The notes beneath the pieces are model-generated. The model had not been told where the DNA came from. It saw only the letters and a program-made list of their open reading frames with translations, and ran no database searches. The translations under genes were made by a program, and so were the position numbers. A DNA stretch of 5,239 nt from Spirochaetales bacterium (GTDB taxonomy: Bacteria > Spirochaetota > Spirochaetia > DSM-27196 > SLST01). Positions 1 through 5,239 of the stretch are shown one piece after another. Location: NCBI GenBank assembly GCA_028284845.1, contig JANQQY010000242.1, positions 1 to 5,239 on the forward strand. Direction: 5' to 3'. Each line of letters starts with the position of its first letter. The stretch's first letter is position 1.

Positions 1-2243
1 CCGAGCTGCGAACTCGCAACACCTCCCCAGAAGAGTGCGGCATCTATCTGCGAGCCGCTTGGAAACTCTGATCGGTAGTCGAAGTAGGCGGCCTGCGCCT
101 CTCGGTAGCGCTCGGCCGCGAAGAGCACTTCGGCGCGGCGGAAGGCAGCCGACTCAACCAGGGCACTCTGCGGGTACTCGTTGACGAGATCGCTGAATCC
201 CTGAACGGCGGCATCCGTCTGACCAAGAAGGACTTGGACTTCGGCGTACTCAAAGCGAGCGTCGTCAGCGAGTGGTGAGCGCTCGTGTTCGAGATAGAGG
301 CTGCGGAACTGAACAGCCGCCTCTTGATAGCGCCGATCAGCAGTCAGCACTCGGCCCAGCAGGAACTCTGCCGAGCGAGCAAGATCCGCGTCAGATGTCG
401 AAACGGTCGCGAGGGCGCGCTCCGCGTTACGATACTCTGCGGTAAAAAACGCCGACCACCCGGAGAGGTAGGCCGCCTCACCGGCACGAGCCGATTCGGG
501 ATAGGCCGAAGTAAAGCGCTCGAAGACCACGTAGGCGGAGGCATACTCCCCGGCGCGATAGAGTGCCCATCCCTGATAGAACCGTGCGAGTTCGTTGACC
601 TCTTCCCGCGCCGTGTCATTGGCCGTGAGATCACCGACCCGTCCCATCTCGGCCGCCGCCAGCTCGTATTCGGCTCTATTGATCGCCGAAAGACCAAGGA
701 CATATCGAAGATCAGCCTCCATAGAGGGCGAGAGCGCACTCTCTCGCTCCAGCACCTGCAAGATCGTGGGGACCTCGTCAAGGACGCGATCGTCACGATC
801 GAGCGCAAAGAGCAGTCGTGCATACTCGACCGTGGCCTGGGAGTCACCCGGGCGCTGCGGCAAGTAGGAGAAAAGCGCCTGCAGAGCCTCCGCTTCCCGG
901 CCGAGCGCCTGCAGGGCGACGCTTCGTAGTCGGAGCACCTCAGGTTCGAGCGATGTCCCGGCCACCACCACAGAATCGAGCACGGTGAGCGCCTCCGCAG
1001 AGTCGCCGCGGGCATGCTCTGCGAACGCGAGCTGATAGGCCGCACTCGTCTCAAGCGGTGTCGCGGCCGCCAGATCAAACGCGGTCCGCAGCGGATCGAC
1101 CGCCTCGATAGGACGGCCCAGCCGCACGCGAAGGTTTCCCAATGCGATCAGAACACGCGCCTCTTCTGAGACGTCGGTCGTGATCGAGAGATACTCACTC
1201 AAGACAGACTCCGCGCCGGCCGGATCGCCGCGTCGATCGAGGAGTCGCGAGAGGTAGAGCGCCACACTTGATGGAATCTGCTCAACACCGCGAAGGTCCC
1301 AGATCCGCTGGAAGTAGAGCTCTGCAACCTGGAAAGAACCGGCGGAGAAGGCGTCAATGCCGACGCGAAGCCAGAACTCCGCGAGGACGTCGGTTCGGTC
1401 GCCAAGGACTCGCTCTGCGCGGCGAAGCACCTCGTCCGGTGACTCCGGAATCTGCTGGTCACGAGCGAGTTGGAAGAGACGTTGAAATGCGAGCGTTGCG
1501 AGTTCCGCCGGGGCCTCTTCACTCTCGCGGTAGCCTTCGATGGCTCGCTCGAGGTCGCCCACGATGGCAAACGCCTCTGCCTCGTAGAGCGTCACGTGGG
1601 GGCGATACTCGGGATCGATCCGACTGCGATCGAACCGTTCCAGAAACGAGAGCAACTCGTCTCCGCGCCCCTGCTTTGCGTAGAGGCTCAGAAGGACGGC
1701 TGTGGCGTAGCCTCGCTCCTCGGCATTCGCCCCGGATTCAAAAAGCGCCTCAAGGCGATCGATTGTTGCTTCCTCGTTTCCAAGGCCCTGCGCCGCGAGT
1801 GCCGCGTAGAGCCACGCCTGCTGAGTCGCAGCGCGATCTCGATCGGCGTCGGTCCCGTCGAGGAACTCGAGAAGAAACCGCTCACTCTCCTCGAAGGAGT
1901 TACCCGAGTAGGCAATGAGCCCGCGCCACAGCGGCACGAGTGGGAGGTATTGAGTCGTGCGGAAGCGCGTGGCAACGCGCTCGAACCGCTCGTCCGCCTC
2001 CTCCAGGGATCCCAGCCGGTAGAACGAGAGCGCAATAAAGTAGTGTGAGTCCGGCAGATATCGGCTCGAGGGAAATCGCTGAACGAGCCGTTCAAATCGA
2101 TCGAGGGCGAGCTGATAGTCGCCCGCCTCGAACCGGCGTTCAGCCTCCGTGAAGAGTTCGCGGTCGGCCTCCTGCGCGAAAACCGGTGAGACGACGATGG
2201 TCACGCAGAGCGCGACGATCAGCGCGCGAGCACTTTTTTTCAT
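1..2243 (-). CDS. Large exported TPR-repeat protein (C-terminus beyond the window)
   Basis: The frame is open from the ATG at 2243 to the left edge: 747 complete codons and no stop, so the C-terminus is missing. Residues 1-23 form a Sec signal peptide: basic MKKSAR, a hydrophobic core around 8-20, and likely cleavage after VFA, before QEAD. There is no lipobox, so a soluble periplasmic or secreted protein is expected. The rest is almost entirely helical TPR-like units, clearest at about 29-61, 62-98, 141-170, 395-426, 549-585, 586-616, 625-658, 659-693 and 694-730, with weaker units between. Typical signatures are AGDYQLALDRFERLVQRFP (40-58), YRAGEYASAYVVFERF (562-577) and AAERYREAQAAYFDY (709-723). 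The only cysteine (13) is in the signal peptide. TPR arrays mediate protein-protein contacts, so a scaffold role in the envelope, in the broad style of BamD/YbgF-like proteins, is inferred; the specific partner is unknown. AGG nine bases before the ATG is a modest ribosome site. The gene follows the third gene by 32 bp. Confidence 0.93.
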   Translation of the reverse strand, partial: MKKSARALIVALCVTIVVSPVFAQEADRELFTEAERRFEAGDYQLALDRFERLVQRFPSSRYLPDSHYFIALSFYRLGSLEEADERFERVATRFRTTQYLPLVPLWRGLIAYSGNSFEESERFLLEFLDGTDADRDRAATQQAWLYAALAAQGLGNEEATIDRLEALFESGANAEERGYATAVLLSLYAKQGRGDELLSFLERFDRSRIDPEYRPHVTLYEAEAFAIVGDLERAIEGYRESEEAPAELATLAFQRLFQLARDQQIPESPDEVLRRAERVLGDRTDVLAEFWLRVGIDAFSAGSFQVAELYFQRIWDLRGVEQIPSSVALYLSRLLDRRGDPAGAESVLSEYLSITTDVSEEARVLIALGNLRVRLGRPIEAVDPLRTAFDLAAATPLETSAAYQLAFAEHARGDSAEALTVLDSVVVAGTSLEPEVLRLRSVALQALGREAEALQALFSYLPQRPGDSQATVEYARLLFALDRDDRVLDEVPTILQVLERESALSPSMEADLRYVLGLSAINRAEYELAAAEMGRVGDLTANDTAREEVNELARFYQGWALYRAGEYASAYVVFERFTSAYPESARAGEAAYLSGWSAFFTAEYRNAERALATVSTSDADLARSAEFLLGRVLTADRRYQEAAVQFRSLYLEHERSPLADDARFEYAEVQVLLGQTDAAVQGFSDLVNEYPQSALVESAAFRRAEVLFAAERYREAQAAYFDYRSEFPSGSQIDAALFWGGVASSQL

Positions 2244-2260
2244 GTTCAAGAGCCTATCCC

Positions 2261-2275
2261 AGGGTCAGGGACCCT
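2261..2275 (-). repeat. Perfect inverted repeat between the exported-protein and TPR genes
   Basis: Read on the minus strand, AGGGTC and GACCCT are exact reverse complements separated by CCT. The element begins directly after the TGA stop of the upstream gene and ends 17 bases before the ATG of the TPR gene. A 6-bp, mostly GC stem with a 3-base loop could form in RNA. It is followed by GGGATAGG rather than a run of T, so it is not a standard intrinsic terminator. It could be an mRNA processing or stability hairpin, a partial attenuator, or a protein-binding dyad. The symmetry is seen directly; any function is inference. Confidence 0.5.
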
Positions 2276-3550
2276 TCAATTTGCGATGAGGGGGGGCATG
2301 TATGCATCGTTCGCCCGGACACGGACGAGGTGAACGTGATCATCTCTATAGCGGCGGTCGACCGAGGCGAGGCTCGTTTCCACGTTCCGCTCCATGACCT
2401 CCACGAAGAAGTTTCCTCGCTCGTCGATGTAGGGAAAAAAGACGGCAACGTGGACATGTTGGTTGAGTGGAGGGCTGCCGAACTCACGGCTAAACGAGGC
2501 GATGTAGACGTGGCCCGGCTCATTGATGGCGAGGTCGTAGAGCACGAGGGGGAGCCGATCAACAGCAAATCCCACGTCCTCAACGTACGTCGCGTAGGAA
2601 ACCTCTCGAACATCTGCCGCCTCAGGATGCACATCGCCTCCTCCCTGTGCAGCAGACAACATTGTCGTGGCAAGGTTACGAGTCCAATCGAGGCCAAAGT
2701 AGGGGTCGCGTGCGTCCTCCGTCGGCTCGCTCCAGCGATGACCGCGGAGTTCAAGGTGTTTGGTCTTCAAAGGATCGATGGGCAGGAATGAGCCGTAGAG
2801 ACCCATGTGCAGCCCGTCGATGATCCACTTCGCGAAGCCCGAGCAGTTGAATCCCGGCTGCTGATCCTGGAGCACCAGCGACTCGATAAAGACGAGGTTC
2901 CCGTTTTCATCCATCGCCCCGTCCTCGGCGTCCGGAAGCGTTCCGAGCATCGATCTCGCCCGATCCGCCATCCGGGCGACAACTCGGCTCTGTTCGACTT
3001 CGACCTCGGGGAAGACATAGTTCCAGTCGATCTGATGTTCGGTAAGCGTCACCAACTCCGCGAACGGGGCGTCCGCCACTGATTCGATAGGGATGGGGAG
3101 CGGGATCGCCCTATGCAGCTGGACGCCGGCGAGATAGACGCTCAGAACCGATCGGGAGTCCCCATCCGGCCAGACACGGACAAAAAAACCGGGATCGCTG
3201 CGAAGAAAGATCTTGATCTGATCGAGCGCGCCATCCTGCGCACGGCGACGGACGATGTAGGTTCCGGCGCTCCAGATGGGGAACTCGCCTTCGAACTCCG
3301 GGACAAAGAGCAAGTAGCGATGGTCGGGATTGGATCGAGTGGACACAAGCGTCCGAGCCCCACTGACAAACGATTCCGACTCCTGGGAGGGGAGACGTTC
3401 GAACTGCGAGAGCGGCGCGCGAATCGCCTCCGCGAACTCCCTTCGAATGTCGAAGGTCTCGGGGATCTGGGTGGAGGCAACAAACGCCTGCGCCTGGACA
3501 CCGAGGGTGAAAAGCGTAAACAGAACGACGCCAATGCTACGTCTCATCAT
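2276..3550 (-). CDS. Exported single-cysteine protein, possible NlpC/P60- or papain-like enzyme
   Basis: The protein has 424 residues if it starts at the ATG at 3550. Residues 1-22 are a convincing signal peptide: MMRR, a hydrophobic core IGVVLFTLFTLG, and cleavage after VQAQA, before FVAS. The mature part holds one cysteine, C236, in PGFNCSGFAKWIIDGL (232-247). A Cys-Ser-Gly-Phe at the head of a helix resembles the nucleophile site of NlpC/P60-type peptidoglycan peptidases. Candidate histidines lie in strand-like segments downstream: H347 in EPGHVYIASF and H365/H367 in NQHVHVAVFFPYID, the latter followed by GNFFVEVMERN (380-390). A Cys then His order fits a papain-like fold, but length and surroundings do not match a standard NlpC/P60 domain, and I do not recognise the family. 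The region 23-230 looks like a mixed alpha/beta N-terminal part with many aromatic residues. The gene overlaps the end of the MerR gene and precedes the TPR gene, suggesting an envelope role. It could equally be a non-enzymatic envelope protein. Confidence 0.85.
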   Translation of the reverse strand: MMRRSIGVVLFTLFTLGVQAQAFVASTQIPETFDIRREFAEAIRAPLSQFERLPSQESESFVSGARTLVSTRSNPDHRYLLFVPEFEGEFPIWSAGTYIVRRRAQDGALDQIKIFLRSDPGFFVRVWPDGDSRSVLSVYLAGVQLHRAIPLPIPIESVADAPFAELVTLTEHQIDWNYVFPEVEVEQSRVVARMADRARSMLGTLPDAEDGAMDENGNLVFIESLVLQDQQPGFNCSGFAKWIIDGLHMGLYGSFLPIDPLKTKHLELRGHRWSEPTEDARDPYFGLDWTRNLATTMLSAAQGGGDVHPEAADVREVSYATYVEDVGFAVDRLPLVLYDLAINEPGHVYIASFSREFGSPPLNQHVHVAVFFPYIDERGNFFVEVMERNVETSLASVDRRYRDDHVHLVRVRANDAYMPPLIAN

Positions 3551-3902
3551 CAGAATCATTACCTCGACTATCGGCACTTTCCTCGTTTTTTTCCGAACGA
3601 ACTCTGCCAAGGAGCGAGAGGAGCTCACCACGAACCTCGTGAATTCGCGCTTTGACATTCGCCCTCTCTCCATTCGCATCCTGAATGAGTTTCGCGCCGG
3701 CTGCGCGTACCGAGTAGTCGCGCACCTGGACGAGATAACGAACTCTGAAGAGCAATTGAAGGTCGGAATCCGAGTAGAGACGACGGCCCCCGTGGTCGCG
3801 GGCGGGGCTAATCAGGTCGATTTCTCGTTCCCAGTAGCGAAGAACGTGCGGTTTGATCTCGAGCGCTCGACATACCTCTCCAAACGAGTACCCGCGACTC
3901 AC
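3537..3902 (-). CDS. Small MerR-family transcriptional regulator
   Basis: This is a 121-residue cytoplasmic DNA-binding protein. Residues 5-72 are a MerR-type winged helix-turn-helix: YSFGEVCRALEIKPHVLRYW (5-24), then the wing GGRRLYSDSDLQLLFRVRYL (38-57) and a following helix to about 72. LRYWE and the GGRRLYSDSD wing match the MlrA-like MerR subgroup, small regulators often annotated only as MerR family. Residues 76-103 look helical and could form the dimerising coiled coil. The tail 104-121 is acidic and probably disordered. No ligand-binding domain and no cluster of metal-binding cysteines follows; the single Cys is at 11 inside the HTH. The target and signal are therefore unknown. The GTG at 3902 is chosen because it gives a standard MerR N-terminus, shares GTGA with the der stop, and has GGAG 11 bases upstream. 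The longer open frame upstream runs inside der and has no MerR similarity. Confidence 0.92.
   Translation of the reverse strand: MSRGYSFGEVCRALEIKPHVLRYWEREIDLISPARDHGGRRLYSDSDLQLLFRVRYLVQVRDYSVRAAGAKLIQDANGERANVKARIHEVRGELLSLLGRVRSEKNEESADSRGNDSDDET
3562..3565 (-). promoter_or_regulatory. Ribosome-binding site that helps decide the start of the exported-protein gene
   Basis: GAGG on the minus strand lies inside the 3' end of the MerR gene. It is 2 bases before the ATG at 3559, 11 before the ATG at 3550 and 14 before the ATG at 3547. Two bases is too close for normal initiation, so 3550 is preferred. It also gives a signal peptide with a clean MMRR n-region. The ATG at 3679 extends the frame by 43 residues of charged, non-signal sequence within the MerR gene and is unlikely. 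Confidence 0.5.
3899..3902 (-). other. GTGA stop/start overlap coupling der to the MerR gene
   Basis: On the minus strand the bases GTGA contain the GTG start of the regulator and the TGA stop of der. Four-base overlaps of this kind commonly allow a terminating ribosome to restart on the next gene, so the regulator is probably made in proportion to Der. The nearest Shine-Dalgarno-like sequence, GGAG at 3914-3917, is rather distant (11 bases), which fits reliance on coupling. The overlap is seen; coupling is inferred. Confidence 0.7.
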
Positions 3903-5239
3903 CGCTCTCTGAGCTCCAGACGGAACGGAATGCTCGAGAGACCAAAGTCGGCACGGATCTGATTCTTCAGGTAGCCAACGTAACTGTCGGGGAACCCCTT
4001 GGTGCGATTCACGAAAGCGATAAAGGTGACCGGGAGTCGCTGCACCTGGGTGATATACCGAATCTTGAGGCGCCCTCTGCCTCGGACGGGCGGCGGAGTT
4101 CGTTCGACCCACTTCGCAAGGTGTCGGTTGAGTTTGCCGGTATCGACGCGATGATTGAGCTGGCGATGGACCTTTCGTGCCTCTGCGAGCAGATCGTCAA
4201 CGCCTCGCCCAAAATGCGCCGAGAGCTTCACCATGGGCGCGAAGCTGATAACCGGGAAGAGGAAGAGAATACGGTCACGCACCGCTTCGAACTGGTTGGG
4301 GATATCCGGAAGCAGGTCCCACTTGTTCAGACCCAGCACCAGTCCCCTGCCCCGCTCAACAACAAGTGCCGCGATCTTCTTGTCCTGGTCGCTGAGGCCT
4401 TTCTCCGCGTCAACCATCAAGATCACGACATCCGCATCCATGATCGTGTCGATCGCACGGGTCACCGAGTAGTACTCGATATTCTCGCTTACCTTGTTCT
4501 TTCGCCTGATTCCGGCGGTATCGAGGATCCTCACCGTCTGGCCGGCGCTCTCGAACTCTCCCTCAATGACGTCACGAGTGGTGCCCGGCACGTCCGAGAC
4601 CAGTGATGCGTCGCTCCCTGTCAGCAGATTAACAAGCGTCGACTTGCCCGTATTGGGCTGGCCAAGGACGGCTATGTTCAGAACCTCGCTCGCGGAGCCC
4701 TCAGGTTCGGTCAAGACGCCATGATCAGGAGCATCGACCTCGTTGGCGACGGTGCGCTCGCTACCGGAGACCTCTGATTCCAGGCCACCGACGGCCAGCT
4801 CGCTGGGGAGTCGGCTCAGCACGACCTCCTCGAGTTCATCCATCCCGCGGCCGTGTGCCGCCGACACACCAACCACCGATTCGATCCCCAATCGGTAGAA
4901 ATCCCAGACCTGATCGTCGCGTGCGGCGGTGTCGAGTTTGTTTACCACCAGCACGAGCTTGGCCGCGAACGGCCGAAGTTGCTCCAGGAAGACTTCATCC
5001 AACGCCGTGATGCCAGCCGCATCCGCGACAAAGAGCACCACATCGGCGTCGCCAAGTTCGCGGAGCGCCCTCTCGGAAATGGCGCGTGCGAGTGGGTCCG
5101 AATCGGTCGTGTATCCGCCGGTGTCAACGAGTCGAACATCACGATCGCCAATCTGAGCACGGACGGCGTCGGGATCGCGGGTAACACCGGGAGGCGGGCC
5201 GGTGATCGCCTTGCGACGCCCAAGAATCCGGTTGAAAAG
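3899..5239 (-). CDS. der: Ribosome-assembly GTPase Der (EngA), N-terminus beyond the window
   Basis: Der is an essential GTPase with two tandem G domains and a C-terminal KH-like domain; it binds the 50S subunit late in its assembly. The visible part is 446 residues plus stop. It opens at LFNRILGRR, just after the first P-loop, so only roughly the first 20 residues, including that GxxxxGKS motif, are missing. In visible numbering, domain 1 shows GVTRD (18-22, G2), DTGG (39-42, G3), NKLD (100-103, G4) and SAAHGRG (126-132, G5). An acidic linker of about 40 residues (143-186) follows. Domain 2 shows GQPNTGKST (193-201, G1), PGTTRD (218-223, G2), DTAG (240-243, G3), NKWD (305-308, G4) and SAHFGRG (340-346, G5). 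The KH-like domain runs from about 351 to the end, with FVNRTKGFPDSYVGYLKNQI near 409-428 and the typical arginine-rich ending LELRER. Reading is uninterrupted and every visible GTPase motif is intact. It is the first gene of the visible cluster, overlapping the MerR gene by four bases. Confidence 0.98.
   Translation of the reverse strand, partial: LFNRILGRRKAITGPPPGVTRDPDAVRAQIGDRDVRLVDTGGYTTDSDPLARAISERALRELGDADVVLFVADAAGITALDEVFLEQLRPFAAKLVLVVNKLDTAARDDQVWDFYRLGIESVVGVSAAHGRGMDELEEVVLSRLPSELAVGGLESEVSGSERTVANEVDAPDHGVLTEPEGSASEVLNIAVLGQPNTGKSTLVNLLTGSDASLVSDVPGTTRDVIEGEFESAGQTVRILDTAGIRRKNKVSENIEYYSVTRAIDTIMDADVVILMVDAEKGLSDQDKKIAALVVERGRGLVLGLNKWDLLPDIPNQFEAVRDRILFLFPVISFAPMVKLSAHFGRGVDDLLAEARKVHRQLNHRVDTGKLNRHLAKWVERTPPPVRGRGRLKIRYITQVQRLPVTFIAFVNRTKGFPDSYVGYLKNQIRADFGLSSIPFRLELRER

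Noticed and set aside
728..747. 7-bp inverted repeat GCGAGAG/CTCTCGC with a 6-base loop
   Set aside because: It is inside the TPR coding frame, made of Glu, Arg, Ser and Leu codons with no unusual placement. A chance hairpin is the best explanation.
787..801. Near-palindrome CGATCGT-C-ACGATCG
   Set aside because: It encodes Asp-Arg-Asp-Asp-Arg in the TPR protein (GAT CGT GAC GAT CGC). Alternating Asp/Arg codons create the symmetry, so no separate site is claimed.
285..929. Plus-strand open frame of 214 codons opposite the TPR gene, and others like it at 1268-1918, 1470-2048, 2186-2791 and 3113-3655
   Set aside because: These lie antisense to genes with clear protein features, have biased low-complexity composition (rich in Arg and Ser), and show no recognisable domain. 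They are expected by chance in GC-rich coding DNA.
2290..2296. G7 run (C7 on the coding strand) near the end of the exported-protein gene
   Set aside because: Slippage would alter only the last few residues, which are not in a recognisable functional motif, so phase variation here is unlikely to matter.
2297..2310. Possible extended -10 element (TGCATACAT on the minus strand) ahead of the TPR gene
   Set aside because: No convincing -35 lies at the right distance, and the match to TGnTATAAT is weak.
3903..4112. A 70-residue N-terminal extension of the MerR frame
   Set aside because: It lies wholly within der and shows no MerR-like sequence. The GTG at 3902 gives a normal family N-terminus and a GTGA overlap.
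4483..4782. The acidic inter-domain linker and the unusual second P-loop (GQPNTGKST) of Der as signs of a divergent paralogue
   Set aside because: All visible GTPase motifs and the KH-like end are intact. Variation at the linker and at the residue before GKST is normal in Der, so this is an ordinary der gene.

Overview
The window is a GC-rich, completely coding block from a bacterium. All four genes lie on the minus strand and read right to left as one compact set: der (ribosome-assembly GTPase, N-terminus cut off by the right edge), a small MerR-family regulator, an exported single-cysteine protein, and a large exported tetratricopeptide-repeat (TPR) protein cut off by the left edge. No tRNA, rRNA, mobile element, CRISPR array or long non-coding stretch is visible. 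The only intergenic DNA is 32 bp between the third and fourth genes.

Junctions are tight. der and the MerR gene share the four bases GTGA (stop TGA inside start GTG). The exported-protein gene starts inside the last codons of the MerR gene. The TPR gene begins 32 bp after the third stop, and that gap holds a perfect 6-bp inverted repeat with no T-tract. This points to a single der-led transcript with translational coupling at the first two junctions, although internal promoters cannot be excluded.

Organism: two consecutive genes carry clear Sec signal peptides, and the last has the architecture of periplasmic TPR proteins, which fits a diderm (Gram-negative-type) cell. The PNTGKST form of the second Der P-loop and the GVTRDP form of its first G2 motif remind me of spirochaete Der proteins. 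I therefore lean towards a free-living, high-GC spirochaete, with low to moderate confidence and no database check.

How the genes may work together: Der acts in the cytoplasm on the 50S ribosomal subunit. The MerR protein has a DNA-binding domain and no visible ligand domain. The last two genes encode an envelope pair: a protein with a Cys and candidate His residues that recalls NlpC/P60- or papain-type enzymes, and a long TPR scaffold. The most interesting unknown is the third gene, a lone-cysteine exported protein that I cannot place confidently in a named family, held in a tight arrangement with der and the regulator.
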